From Symbiodinium natans (lineage: Eukaryota > Sar > Dinophyceae > Suessiales > Symbiodiniaceae), in contig CAJNDS010001569.1 in assembly GCA_905221605.1 (NCBI GenBank), positions 367,501 through 431,500 on the forward strand: a DNA stretch of 64,000 bases, given 5' to 3'. A program made the translations under genes and the position numbers. Below the pieces are notes generated by a model that was given only the letters and a program-made list of their open reading frames with translations, made no database searches and was not told where the DNA came from. Below, piece after piece: positions 33,499-45,257 of this stretch (position 1 is the stretch's first letter; every line of letters begins with the position of its first letter).

Positions 33499-34828
33499 GG
33501 GTGTATGTAATTGGAGTCCTTCCGGATACGAGCAAAATACCATACATCATGTAATGCGGAATGTCCGTGCAAAATCTGCGACCCGCGGCCCCAAAGTTTC
33601 TACGAAGAAGAAGGGTTTTAGGGTGTAGGTTTAGGGTTTGGGGTTTAGGGTTTAGGGTTGGGGGGGGGGGGGGTGAGGCATGAACTGAAAGTAATTTGTC
33701 CCTTTTTTGGGTGCCCCAAAAACCGAAGGCCCCATGCTAACAATGGTAAGTTCCCAGGCCCGCAACCCTAAATGCTAAGACCTGAACCCTGCAATTCTTA
33801 AACCATGAAGCCTATGGTTTGGGGTTTACGGCATAAGAAACCAATCCTACAGTTCCTGACCCCCCTAGCCCTCTGGAGGCTATGCTCCTTAAACCCCCAA
33901 ACTCGAGAGTTCTTCGAACCCTTAGCTCCACTGTTCTTCAGCTCCCCAGTTCTCAAATCGAAGACTAAACCCTAAACCCATCCCTGGCCCCTTTACCAAC
34001 CCCAAACCCGAAGCCCCCCTAGGGAGAAGCCCTAAACCCTACAGTGTTGCAAATGGTCGATGCTCTGAGGTTTAGGGATTAGGGCGTAGGGCTTGGGGTT
34101 TAGAGCTTAATCATTAGTCCCTTGCCCGAAGGTGCCATGGGTAGCTTTTGTCCATTTCATCAGGGTCAGAAGTATCGCTACCCCACTTAGAGCATGACGT
34201 ACCCATGACTTCAAGTACCTAAGCCCTGCATACAAGGGTCTGAGGTTTAGGGTTTAGGGTTGACCCTACCCTACCATGAAGAGTATTTCTGAAGGAGAAT
34301 CCCTTGCCGCTTTCACTTGGGCACCGTCTATCCTCCCTCGTGCAAGTTTGCCTCTCGCTTGCCTGGATAGTCAGGGCTTGTCTTTACGTTGGTTTAGGTT
34401 TAGGGCTAACTCTTGTATGTCAAATATATATATATATATGTATATGTATATATATATATGTTTCATTATATATATATATATATATATGCTACCCCCCCCC
34501 CCCAGCGACCTACCCTTTTTAGGCCGTTTTAGGCCTTTTTGACAAAAAATAACAAACAAGGCCCAAAAGTCGCGTAGTTAATCACCGGGTAATGAAGGAC
34601 AGTTACTGGGACACCCACCTCACAGACCCCGATAAGCCAGCATTTGGAAGAATCTACATTTTGAATCTGAAGCGGACAATGCTGTTTTTAGATGTTTAGA
34701 TCAGTGTTTTTCTATGCAAATTGTGCGTTTTAACGGGCAATTAATGTTTTGTTGAGCAACTAATTTGTTTATACAATTGTGTTTGTACGAGGCAAAGTAT
34801 TAATCAAATAGTGAAACATTTTTCTTGG

Positions 34829-35470
34829 TTCTATGCGAATTTAGCTACTAGAGTAATTATTAAGCAAAGAGCCCAATTTGACTCGAGTGAATACCATTTA
34901 AGGGAGCATACTCAACCAAGATACGAAATAGACACCATTCTCAACCAAAATATGGCAAAGTGTGGGTTTAAAGTGCAAATACTGTATTTATACAATTGTG
35001 CTTGTACTAGGCAAAGTATGCTCTCTGAAAAGTCCACTGAGTTTACATATTCATGAATCGTTTCTATTTTTGAAATAATCATTTTATGCGAATTTAGCTA
35101 CTAGAGTAATTATTAAGCAAATAGCCCAATTTGACTCAAGTGAATACCATTTAAAGGACCATACTCAACCAAAATACGAAATAAGCACCATATACAACCA
35201 ACATATGGCAAAGTGTGGTTTAAAGGGCAAATAGTGCTTTGTTGAGCAACTAATGCATTGAAACAGTTGTGTTTATACCAGGCAAAGTATTATTGAAATA
35301 CTATCTGCAAAGTCAAATGAAACACCTTATGTTTACATATTCATGAAACAATTTTTTTGAAGTATTCATTCTATGCGAATTTAACTACTAGAGGAATTCT
35401 TAAGCAAATAGCCCAATTTGACTCAAGTGAATACGATTTAAAGGACCATACTCAACCAAATACGAAATAA
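34829..35470 (+). repeat. Tandem repeat of about 250-290 bp in element 1
   Basis: A block starting CTATGCGAATTTAGCTACTA recurs at about 34831, 35085 and 35375. Each copy continues with AGCCCAATTTGACTC and a CATACTCAACCAA segment. Copies differ by scattered substitutions and small indels. Confidence 0.75.
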
Positions 35471-36180
35471 ACACTTGCGGAAATGGAAACGGTTCTACCT
35501 ACATAACAATGAGACAAAGATTGCTGAAGTATTCACTAAAGACCACTTGTATACTATGTCTGAAAAGCACAATTTGCATAAGCAAGCTTAAAAATGCACA
35601 ATAATGGAAATCGGTTCTACTTACATAACGATGAAACAAAGATGTCTGAAGTATTCAATAAAGACCACATATATACTATGCTTGAAAAAACGCAACTTGC
35701 ACAATCAGGCTTAAAAAATGCACAAGAATCCTAGACAAGTACTTCTAAAGTGAAGGCCATACCACAAGCAAATTCACAAATACGTAAAAACATCCAAAAG
35801 CGCAAGCTTTTCAGGAGAATCTCTGGTGAAGTTTGGATTATAGGGTTTTGGGGTATCCCTGGACGAGTAGGAGTCACTTTTTAAGCAAACAATTCTAAGC
35901 AATAAATGCTTTTTCTCAAGACAAGTATTGCAAATGCTGCTTCTAGATAATTAATCGCATATACCAGGCAAATATTATCCATGCGAATTTAGCTACCAGA
36001 GCACCAAGTAATGGCTGAATAAGGTCTACTACACTTGAGTGCAACCAAAAGATGCACTAAACACTAGCGGCTCTACTTACACAATAACGAAACAAAAAGT
36101 TCTAAAGCACTAGAAAGACCACTTGTATACTATTTTTGAAAAGCACAATTAGCATAAGCACACTTAAAAATGCGTAGTTG
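35470..36180 (+). repeat. Second tandem or dispersed repeat set in element 1, unit about 130 bp
   Basis: Blocks containing GGTTCTAC or GGCTCTAC, TACATAAC, AAAGACCAC, and a final AAAAATGCACA-like word occur near 35480, 35605 and 36060. The first two are adjacent; the third is separated by unrelated AT-rich sequence that includes a further GCGAATTTAGCTACCAGAG copy. Confidence 0.6.
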
Positions 36181-36204
36181 TTGCCTCGTGACCGTGAAGG
36201 CGAA

Positions 36205-36482
36205 CCAAAAAGCCAAAATACCAAAACCAAAAAACCAAAAATACCAAAACCAAAACAAACCAAAAAAACCAAAACCAAAAAAACCAAAAATACAAAAAAA
36301 AACAATTTTCTGGGGCTCTTGGAGAAGCCTCATAGGAATTTCCTGAGAGTCCCGGAAAATTGGTTTTTTTGGTATTTTTGGTTTTTTAGGTTTTGTTTTT
36401 TTTGGTTTTTTTGGTTTTGGTTTTTTTGGTTTTTTTGGTTTTGGTTTTTTGGTTTTTTTGGTTTTGGTATTTTTGGTTTTTC
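36205..36482. repeat. CCAAAAA / TTTTTGG palindrome near the right end of element 1
   Basis: About 100 bases of CCAAAAA-type repeats (36205-36305) face about 120 bases of the complementary TTTTTGG repeats (36360-36482). Between them, CAATTTTCTGGGGCTCTT and GAGAGTCCCGGAAAATTG form a second nested inverted pair. The whole could fold into one long hairpin. The same CCAAAAAAACC and ACTGTCCC words build the array in element 2. Confidence 0.75.
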
Positions 36483-36837
36483 TACTGTCCCGTGTATGCG
36501 ATTTTAGTTGTATTTTAGTCTACGCCCTAGGAAATACGCTATATTGCACACCGAGTTTGCTTGCAGTGCAGCTGTGACTTGAGACAAGGCGAAAAAGGGT
36601 AGGTCACTGGGGGGGGGGGTACCATATATATATATATATTACACATGTTCATAGGGTTGTGTTTCAAGGTCATTGTTATTTCGGGCATCTGGCCTGCATG
36701 TGGGGCCGAGTGTGGGGGATGCAAAAGCTTGAGCTTGCGCTGCTTGACTTTAGTGTAAACCCCGTAGTTAAGCCCTAACATTTCTAAACCCCAAACCCTG
36801 GACTTAGGGCCCTAAACACCCTAAACCCTCAACCCTC

Positions 36838-36975
36838 AACCCTAAAAACCCTAGACCCTAGACCCTAAACCCTAAACCCTAAACCCTAAACCCTAAACCC
36901 TAAACCCTAAACCCTAAACCCTAAACCCTAAACCCTAAACCCTAAACCCTAACCCTAAACCCTAAACCCTAAACC
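36838..36975 (-). repeat. CCCTAAA array right of element 1
   Basis: About eighteen units, one lacking an A. Confidence 0.95.
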
Positions 36976-37784
36976 GCTCGCGAACCGTGAAGCCCTCCGA
37001 GAGATGCCGAGGCCCATGCCGCTGCAGAGGGCGCGCTGACGACGTCGCCAGAGGAGGCGGTTTAGGGTTTAGGGTTTAGGGTTTAGGGTTTATAAGGGAT
37101 AAGGGTTTCGGGTTTAGGGTTCAGGGAGGTGTCGTGTGAATTAGGCGTAAGGACTTGTTGTTTTTGTACTTGGGGTGTCGTGTTGAGGGTTTGTGGTTTT
37201 CACACGGTTGCAGTTCTCACAGCCTTCACAATTCCCTAAGTGGGGCAGAATTCCCAAAGTTGAACTGGCATCCTAGGCTGGTTTAAGGTTTCTAACCAAG
37301 AGGTATTGGAGGATCTGGGTTGCTTATTCGTTTAGCGTCTGACTGTTGACTGTGGGCATTATATGGCTTCGGGTTTATGATGGTACTTGGGCTGCCACGT
37401 TTTCACGCCTCCTGAAGCCTAACCACTAGCCCTAAACCCTAAACCCTAAACCCCAAAATCCCTCTGCCCTAGACAGTCAACGGTACAAGCCGCTGGCGGG
37501 CGATGCGTGTTAGCCAGGTGCCGGAAGAGTTGGCGGTGCTTCTCGGTCATGAACTTTTGGGGTTTAGGGTTTAGGGTTTGGGGGCTTTTGGGGTTAGGGC
37601 TTGGGCGGCTTAGGGGTTCGCAGGTTAGGGTCCCTGAGCCACAAATCCTAAGCCATAAACTCCAACCCCAAACCCGCAGAGTTTTTTTGGGACCCCCCCC
37701 AGATAAGCATGTCCCAAAGACATGAGCATTCCTTACGAAAAATCGGCGTCCGCCCGAACAAATCCCGAGATGGGAGCCTTGGGG

Positions 37785-37860
37785 TTTGGTTTAGGGTTTC
37801 GGGTTTCGGGTTTCGGGTTCAGGGTTTCGGGTTTCGGGTTTCGGGTTTCGGGTTAGGGTA
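37785..37860 (+). repeat. TTTCGGG array
   Basis: About nine TTTCGGG units with one TTCAGGG. It is another locally pure heptamer variant. Confidence 0.9.
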
Positions 37861-38146
37861 AACCCGGGGCCACCAAATTCGGGGTGGCCCGAGGCTGTTT
37901 TTCTTGTTTAGGGTTGAGGGCGGATCGAGGCTCACATTTCTGGTTCGCTGTTTCCCATACATGCCCCACACCAGCTTAGGAGCAGCTCAAAGCCGGGTTT
38001 TCGGGTTTAGGGTGCAGCGACGGCTTCAGAGCTCTCGTCTTGGTCTTACACTCTTACACTTACTTCTAGCAGTATGCAGTTACTCGCCTCTTATAACGGC
38101 ACAACTTCGGGGGACGCCCGAAGCTTAAGGCATATTTTGGTTGTTG

Positions 38147-38385
38147 CAAATGGGGGTTTGCAAAAATGAGGGGCCCCGAATATAGACCCCCAAATAGTAG
38201 GATTCCCTTTAATATAAGGACCCCAAAAAGGTATCCCTAAACCCTCAACCCTAAACCCCTAAACCCCTAAACCCCTAAACCCCTAAACCCCTAAACCCCT
38301 AAACCCCTAAACCCCTAAACCCCTAAACCCCTAAACCCCTAAACCCCTAAACCCTAAACCCTAAACCCCCAAATGGGCTTCTAGG
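38147..38385. mobile_element. AGTAGGATTCCCTTA-family element containing a CCCCTAAA array
   Basis: GCAAATGGGGGTTTGC, CCCCCAAATAGTAGGATTCC, TATAAGGACCCC and AAGGTATCCCT match the family. Where the other copies read TAGTGTCGG or TAGTTTCGG, this one holds about 140 bases of CCCTAAA and AAACCCCT repeats. It ends with AAACCCCCAAATGGGC, the expected right terminus. Confidence 0.65.
38225..38370 (-). repeat. CCCCTAAA octamer array inside a MITE-like element
   Basis: About thirteen octamers, AAACCCCT, flanked by a few CCCTAAA heptamers on both sides. Confidence 0.9.
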
Positions 38386-39264
38386 GTGTGCTTGGTACCC
38401 AGGGATGACGGAGACATCTTCGAGTCGGTCAGCCAAAGCACCCTGGTTGCAGCAGAGGGGGGGGGTCTGGGTTGGGTGGTTGGGTGTTTAGGGTTTTGGG
38501 GTTTAGGCGTTTAGGGGTTTAGAGTTTAGGGCTTAGGGTTTACGATTTGGGGTTTGGGGCTTGGTGTTTGTGGGGTGGTTGCGCGTTTCTACAGAGCGCG
38601 GTACCCTGAAAGGAGCTTCAAAGGGGGTTGATCGAGATCTCGAGCCCTTGGTTGCGCGAAACAAACAGGACGTCGCCATACTGGGAACCAACAAGTGCCC
38701 ACAATTTCCACCAGCCCCCGAGGAAACCCACATACCCGACCTAAACCCTGCCTAAGCCCCGAAGCTTGTCGAGACAGAAGGTATGGCCGGGGCAGAGGCC
38801 CGGAGCACGGCCAGTGGTGTCTTCTGCCAGAGCGATGTGGCCGCGTGGTGCAGTCTTGGTGTTGGCTTGGGGGGCTTCAAGTTGGGGATCAGGGTTTTTA
38901 GGGTTTAGGGTTTAGGGTTTAGGGTTCACGGACTCGGTGGTTCAGTGTCTAGATGGAGAAGGTTTGGAGCTTTTGGAGTTTGGGATGTTCAGGAGCTTAC
39001 CAAACAAACGGCTCAGTAGACCAGAAGCCTGCAAAGCTACCACATCTCGGATACGTTGCCTCGCGCACTTGTTAGAGCTGCTGGGGGGCATACATCTGAA
39101 GAGACCCTGTAGTTGATTATATATATATATATGTGGTACCCCCCCCCATATGCCCACACTTTTTCCTCTCAGGTGCCATGGTAGGGTTTAGAGGCTTAGG
39201 ATTTCGAAGCCTCCGAGGGCAGCGAGCACGAAAGCGCTCTACTGTACCAAAGTTTTAGGCCCAG

Positions 39265-40510
39265 AAGAGCAAAAACGCTGTACTGTCCCAAAAAAACCAA
39301 TCTTTTTAAGCAAAAACAAGCAAAAATGCCGTACTGTCCCAAAAAAACCAAAGTTTGGAGACCTCCAGGCCCTGGAGGAGCCCAAGGTCTCCAAACTTTT
39401 GTTTTTTTGGTTTTTTTGGGACAGTACAGCATTTTTGCACTTTTTGCCTTAAAAAGATTGGTTTTTTTGGGACAGTACAGCACTTTCGAGGCCTGGGACT
39501 GCAAAAACGCTGTACTGTCCCAAAAAAACCAATCTTTGTAAGCAAAAACAAGCAAAATGCCGTACTGTCCCAAAAACACCAAAAAAACCAAAGTTTGGAG
39601 ACCTCCAGGCCCTGGAGGAGCCCAAGGTCTCCAAACTTTGGTTTTTTTGGTTTTTTTGGGACAGTACAGCATTTTTGCACTTTTTGCCTTAAAAAGATTG
39701 GTTTTTTTGGGACAGCACAGCACTTTCGAGGCCTGGGACTGCAAAAACGCTGTACTGTCCGAAAAAATCCAATCTTTTTAAGCAAAAACAAGCAAAAATG
39801 CCGTACTGCCCCAAAAACACAAAAAAAACCAAAGTTTGGAGACCTCCAGGCCCTGGAGGAGCCCAAGGTCTCCAAACTTTGTGTTTTTTTTTTTGTTTTT
39901 TTGGGGACAGTACAGCATTTTTGCACTTTTTGCCTTAAAAAGATTGGTTTTTTTGGGACAGTACAGCACTTTCGACGCCTGGGACTGCAAAAACGCTGTA
40001 CTGTCCCAAAAAAACCAAACTCTCTTTAAGCAAAAACAAGCAAAATGCCGTACTGTCCCAAAAAAACCAAAAAAAAACAAAGTTTGGAGACCTCCAGGCC
40101 CTGGAGGAGCCCAAGGTCTCCAAACTTTGGTTTTTTTGGTTTTTTTGGGACAGTACAGCATTTTTGCACTTTTTGCCTTAAAAAGATTGGTTTTTTTTGG
40201 GACAGTACAGCACTTTCGAGGCCTGGGACTGCAAAAACGCTGTACTGTCCCAAAAAATCCAATCTTTGTAAGCCAAAACAAGCAAAAATGCCGTACTGTC
40301 CCAAAAAACCAAAAAAACCAAAGTTTGGAGACCTCCAGGCCCTGAAGCAGCCCAAGGTCTCCAAACTTTGTTTTTTTTGGTTTTTTTGGGACAGTACAGC
40401 ATTTTTGCACTTTTTGCCTTGAAAAGATTGGTTTTTTTGGGACAGTACAGCACTTTCGAGGCCTGGGACTGCAAAAACGCTGTACTGTCCCAAAAAACCA
40501 ATCTTTTAAG
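39265..40510. repeat. Five tandem 240 bp units, each made of nested palindromes
   Basis: The word AAAAACGCTGTACTGTCC recurs at about 39271, 39503, 39743, 39989, 40233 and 40473, so the period is 232-246 bp. Each unit carries an outer inverted pair, GTACTGTCCCAAAAAAACC against GGTTTTTTTGGGACAGTAC. It also carries an inner one, GTTTGGAGACCTCCAGGCC against CTCCAAAC with GGCCCTGGAGG between. Because most periods are near a multiple of three and the repeats are stop-poor, frames of 110-224 codons stay open on both strands. They are a by-product of the repeat, not genes. Confidence 0.9.
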
Positions 40511-41345
40511 CCGATTCATATTATTTTATACAGGAGTCCGATTGGTTTCTATTCATTTAGCAAGGTTCCTTCTCATTTTAAAAGGGTTCCTATGAATTAT
40601 AACCGGTTCTTTTCAATTTGGTAAGGGTTCCTATTCATTTTCATAGGCTTCCTATTAACTTTCACCGGTTCCGAAAAATATTGGCAGGATTCCTATGAAG
40701 TCAATAGAGGATTCCTATTTATTTCTATAGGATTCCAATAAAGTTTCATAGGCTTCCTAATTCTTTTAATAAGGCTCCTACTAATGTAATCAAATTCCTA
40801 TCAAGTTTAATCAGATGCTTATTCATGTTAATGGGTTTCGTATTTATTTTAATAGGGATCTCATTCGTTTGAAAGGGATACCGATTGGTTTAGGCTCATA
40901 TTAATTTTAGTAGGATTCCTACTATTTAGGGGTTCACACTTGTTTTTTATAGGAGTCCCATTGGCTCCTATTAATTTTAGTAGGGGCCCTCTTCAGTTTA
41001 TTAGGATTGCTATCAAGTATAATTCGGTTCTACTTTTTCTAGGGTTCCTATGGATTGAAATAGAGGATTCCTGTTTTTCTGCGTATAAGATCCCAATACA
41101 TTTCCATAGTTTGCCGAATTAGTTTAATAAGGCTCCTACAAATGTATGATTCCTTTCAATGTAGATAGGATTCTGTCATTTGAATAGGGTTCCCATAGAA
41201 TTTAATAGCATTAAGGGTTCTCATTCCTATTAATGGGTTTCCTTTTCATTTTTATAAGATTCCTATTGAAACAAGATGAATCCTATTGAACCCAATTTAA
41301 TTTGATAGGAACGCTATTCACATGCATAGGATTTCTATTTAAACT
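40511..41345 (+). repeat. Degenerate TTCCTATT-ATTTTAATAGG repeats
   Basis: About 830 bases in which words such as GGATTCCTATT, ATTTTAATAGG and TTCATAGGCTTCC recur every 20-30 bases with heavy divergence. This is probably an old tandem array forming the second half of element 2. Confidence 0.65.
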
Positions 41346-41880
41346 CATAGCATGCAATCCACAATCTCGAGCAAATTGTTCAGGTCACTTCTGCTGGAGT
41401 TTTATGGGAGTTCCTCCCCGCTTTAAAAACCACCGCGGGTGGCGGAACGTAGTGTTTTTGTCTGGAAACCATGCTGAAGCGTGGGCGCATGGGGGGGGGG
41501 GGGTAGCATATATATATACACAGGTATTGTTTGTCCATCTTTCTTTCTTTGCGTGTTTTCGGATGTTCCTTCAAGATGGGTAGGGTATACACGTATCGAG
41601 AGAATGGCGCATAGTTGTGTTGCACTTTGTCGTCAGGCAGACCACGGCTTCAGGGTTCATGGTTCAGGGTTTAGGGTTTAGGGTTTAGGGTTTAGGCTTT
41701 TCGGGTTTAGGCTTTTAGGGTTTAGGGTTTAGGGTTTAGGGTTTGTAGGGCTCGGCATGCTCCTTGTGTTGCTTCTTTCCTAAAGTGTTAAGGTTGAGAG
41801 CCCTGCCGGGCTACATGCCACTTCCCCACATCCTAAGTGCCTTCCCCTAAACCTCAATTTCCTTAGCCCTTAGTCCTCCA

Positions 41881-41992
41881 ACCCTAAACCCCTAAACCCT
41901 AAACCCTAAACCCTAAACCCTAAACCCTAAACCCTAAACCCTAAACCCTAAACCCTAAACCCTAAACCCTAAACCCTAAACCCTAAACCCAC
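41881..41992 (-). repeat. CCCTAAA array left of an exon-like segment
   Basis: About fifteen units ending just before the coding-like segment at 41993-42080. TTTAGGG text follows that segment. Confidence 0.95.
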
Positions 41993-42080
41993 CCTGAAGC
42001 TCCCAAAGCTCCAGGTGGACGTCGACCAGTGGTTAGACTATGCTGACATGAGCGGCATGAAGCCGCAGAAGACGTGCCTT
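41993..42080 (+). other. Exon-like segment
   Basis: A frame containing TLKLPKLQVDVDQWLDYADM, then SGMKPQKTCLGP, between CCCTAAA on the left and TTTAGGG on the right. The product is not recognised. Confidence 0.4.
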
Positions 42081-42423
42081 GGTCCGAGGGTTAGGGTTTA
42101 GGGTTTAGGGTTCAGGTTTTTGGAGTTTGGGCGTTTTAGGCTGGTCCTTCAGGTTTTAGGAGTTTGCGCGTTTAAGGCCGGTCCTCAGGTTTTACGAGTT
42201 TGCGCGTTTTAGGCTTGTCCTTCAGGTTTTGGGAGTTTGGGCGCTTTTGGGTGCAGAGGGTTTGGGGTTTCAGGGAGCTTAGGGCTTTAGGGTTTAGGGT
42301 TTAGGGTTTAGGGCTTCCCGTTGGTTTTTGTCAATCAACCTTGTAGTCCTCAACCTCTGCCCTTCCCCTCGTAGAGGGCCGAGAATCAGCTGCTTTTTGC
42401 GGTGGGAGAGGGAACACAGTGAA

Positions 42424-42535
42424 CCCAGAGACTCCAAAAACCCCTGAATTAAGGAATATTTCCTTAAATCTTTTTAGGGTTCCGATTATCCTTTAAGGTA
42501 TATTCCTCAATTAAGGGGTTTTTGGAGTCTCTGGG
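42424..42535. mobile_element. MITE-like hairpin element, CCCAGAGACTCCAAAAACCCC termini
   Basis: CCCAGAGACTCCAAAAACCC at the left pairs perfectly with GGGTTTTTGGAGTCTCTGGG at the right. Pairing continues imperfectly through TGAATTAAGGAATATTTCC, giving arms of about 45 bases in a 112-base element. Confidence 0.85.
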
Positions 42536-43741
42536 AAGAGTGTCAACCCTCCCAAGGGTTTAGGGTGCACCTACCCCCCAACAAATCTCTGGCTCGGAAA
42601 GCTTGAATTGAAAGAGGACCACAGCCCGGCAACTGCACCAGACTCATGTGGGCAGTGGGTTTTGGGTGGTAAGATTAGGATTTGGGCTTGGAAGGTCTTT
42701 CGCCCAAGCGCTACACGGGGTTTAGATTAGGTACATTCCCATTTTAAACACAACTTCGCAGACCTCTCCAGGCATTCGGCGTAAATTAGAGATGCATCGA
42801 TGGCCGAGGGTGTCTCGAATCCAGAGTGCTGACAAGAAGTCCCTAAACCCTAAGACCTAAACCCTAAATCCTAAACCCTAAACCCTAAAAGCCTAAAACC
42901 CTGAACCCAAGGAGGCCCCCTCCATTATGCATTTTGGGTTCCCGGGGCAAGTCAAAGAAGCCGGAACACTGCAGGCTCCTATGCAAGTTTTGGCTGCGCC
43001 GTGGCTGAACTATCGGAGTCTCAGACCTGCTTAGGGTTTAGGGTTGAGGGTTGAGGGTTGAGGGTTTAGGGTTTAGGGTTTATGGTTTCAGGAGGAGCCC
43101 CAATTTTTTTCCAGTCCTTCATGACCTGTGAACTCTGGCTGTGAGCAACCGCAAACTTCATGTCGGGGTTCAGGCTTAGCCCGAAAAGCCCCCCAAACCG
43201 TAGAACCCTACTTGAAGGTTCATGGACAGGGTTGCAGGCACTACGTGGGGCTTAAGCACTAACTGTAAACCCTGCCGTGCACCCTCAGCTATCGGTGCCT
43301 CGAGCAGCCCAGTCACTCTAAGCCTGATTTCTTTATTGTTTGCCTCGCTCAGGCTCGTAGAAAGTAAAGACTGTGGAGCTTGGAGTTTAGCTCTTACCTT
43401 ATGGCTTATAAGGCTTCAGGAGTTTGGGCTTCGAAGACAAAGTTTAGGGATTGGGGTGTTGGGCACTTTGCGGCTGGTGGTCTTAGGTGTTTTTGCCATT
43501 GCGGCATTCCTGATTCGAGCCCGACAGCTATCGTACCTTTCTACAAGAGATGAGGCAAACACAACTCATGCCTTCTTGTAAGTTGTTGTAGCACGCAGAA
43601 GCTATGTATAAGCCACAATGCTAGGCGCGGGAAGTGCCAGCGAACCTCCGGATGCGCCTTTGCCCATGGCGGCCCGAGCTGAAGTTTCGGGTGTCGGGTT
43701 CAGGGCTTCGTAGAGCTTGGGAGGTTCACTGTACGGCCCCA

Positions 43742-43832
43742 CTTAAACCCTAAACCCTAAACCCTCAACCCCAAACCCTAAACCCTAAAACCCTAAAACC
43801 CTAAAACCCTAAAACCCTCAAACCCTCAAACC

Positions 43833-43905
<73 letters not shown>

Positions 43906-43946
43906 CCCTCAACCCTAACCCTAAACCCTAAACCCTAAACCTCAAA
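43742..43946 (-). repeat. CCCTAAA array with a CCCTCAA core
   Basis: CCCTAAA units pass through CCCTAAAA and CCCTCAAA into about eleven pure CCCTCAA units, then return to CCCTAAA. The gradient resembles unequal exchange or slippage. Confidence 0.9.
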
Positions 43947-44378
43947 AGTTCTTGAGCTCGGCGGGGGAAAGCAACGCCAGAACCTGAATGTTGCAGAAGG
44001 GTTCAGGGACGTCGACGCCACGGACCTGAAGTTTGGGGGGGGGCTCGTCAGGGTGCCTCTAAATCTTGCCGGTAGGGTTTAGGGTTTCGGGTTTAGGGTT
44101 TAGGGCTTAGGGGGTTTCTTGTTTTGGGTCACCCCCCCCCCCCCCCCCCACCCCAAAAACACATGGATCGTTCTGGCGCCTCGGCTAGGATGAATTGCTC
44201 ATCCGGTCTTAGGGGTGGTATAGTCGTTTGGTAGAGCTTAGAGGGGTCTTACGTGCAGCCTAAACCCTGAAGCCCGAAGCCTGCCATCCAAGAGCCTCCC
44301 GAAACCCTAAACCCTAAACCCTAAACCCTAAACCCTAAACCCTGAACCCTGAAAGCCCTGAACTTGGCGGTCCTTGGT

Positions 44379-44500
44379 AAGATGCTAGCACCCGGCGTGG
44401 GCCCTTATTTCCTTTCTTCAGGCTTGGGGTTCCCTTAAAATCCTCTGAAAAAAACCAAAGAGGGGGCACCCTTTTTTGATTCCTAGGTTGCTCCTGGCCT
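44379..44500. mobile_element. Divergent member of the same MITE group
   Basis: The order TTATTTCCTTT, GGTTCCCTTA, AAACCAAAGAGGGGGCACCC, TTTTTTGATT, CCTAGGTTGCTC follows the CCCAGTAGTACCC subfamily. The termini are too diverged to pair well. Confidence 0.4.
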
Positions 44501-45134
44501 CTGAAAAGACCAAAAAACCCTAAACCCTAAACCCTAAAGGAAGCCCAATAGGGGAAGTTGAGGTGTGGAAAAGAAATCCCTTCTCTGAGCAAGCAAAGCC
44601 CTCAGACCTTAAACCATTCGCAGTTCGGTGGTGGAGCTCCCTCTCCTAAACCCCTCAATCCTGCAAAGCGCCCCCCCCCCCCCCCCCCCCCCCCCCCCGC
44701 CCCCTAAGGGTTTAGGGTTTAGGGTTTAGGGTTTAGGATTTAGGTGTTTAGGGTTTGGGGTTCAGGGTTTAGGGTTTAGGGGTTTCGGCCCTTTCCCCCA
44801 TCGTCTTGGACCTTCCTAAGGGGAGGACGAGCAGCGCGAGGCTTGCAAGCGCATGAGGCTCCCGAAGTGGTGTCTCCCCTTGAACCCTAAAGGCCCTATG
44901 TAGGGTTTGGGGTTTAGGGTTTAGGGTTTAGGGTTTAGGGTTTAGGGTTTAGGGTTTAGGGTTTACCGTTTAGAATTTAGGGCTTAGGGCTAAGCCCTAT
45001 TAAACCCTCATCCCGCCAGGCCCCTGAACCCTAAACCCCTAAACGCTGAACCCTTGAAACCCTTGAAACACCTCAACCCCTGACCCCCAACCCCCTAGCC
45101 TAAACCCTGAAGCCTTTCAAGCTTCAGGGTGCCG

Positions 45135-45246
45135 TCAAAGGGGTTCAGGGTTCAGGGTTCAGGGTTCAGGGTTTAGGGTTTAGGGTTTAGGGGTTTGGGT
45201 TAGGTTTTAGGTTTTAGGGTTTAGGTTTTAGGGTTTAGGGTTTATA
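45135..45246 (+). repeat. TTCAGGG and TTTAGGG array left of a CCCH segment
   Basis: Four TTCAGGG units, then TTTAGGG and shortened forms. It ends just before the CCCH-like segment at 45258. Confidence 0.9.
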
Positions 45247-45257
45247 GGGGTAGTTGG

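Larger units (their letters stand above)
34465..36640. mobile_element. Long terminal-inverted-repeat element 1, inserted in a TA microsatellite
   Basis: The left end reads (TA)n, TGCTACC plus a C-run, then AGCGACCTACCCTTTTT at about 34504-34520. The right end, reverse-complemented, reads (TA)n, TGGTACC plus a C-run, then AGTGACCTACCCTTTTT (36592-36640). The termini therefore match for about 35 bases beyond the TA tract. The interior is AT-rich and free of the telomere-like heptamers that fill the surroundings. It holds two sets of tandem repeats and a CCAAAAA/TTTTTGG palindrome near the right end, and no credible gene. This looks like a non-autonomous DNA transposon. Rice Micron elements are a known precedent for transposons in TA microsatellites. 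The transposase family is unknown. Confidence 0.7.
39119..41521. mobile_element. Long terminal-inverted-repeat element 2, inserted in a TA microsatellite
   Basis: The left end (39119-39168) reads (TA)n, GTGGTACC plus a C-run, then ATATGCCCACACTTTTT. The right end, reverse-complemented (41473-41521), reads (TA)n, TGCTACC plus a C-run, then ATGCGCCCACGCTTCAG. Terminal structure and length match elements 1 and 3. Inside are about 1.2 kb of palindromic 240 bp tandem repeats and then about 0.85 kb of degenerate TTCCTATT-type repeats, with no credible gene. Confidence 0.7.

Noticed and set aside
39196-40595. Several long ORFs (up to 224 codons) on both strands
   Set aside because: They lie wholly within the 240 bp palindromic tandem repeat. 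Repeat units lack stops in several frames, and the same Phe/Lys-rich motifs appear on both strands.
43222-43581. Plus-strand ORF of 119 codons with Leu-rich segments
   Set aside because: Part of it reads degenerate telomere-like text, it has no acceptor, partner or motif, and composition alone is not enough.
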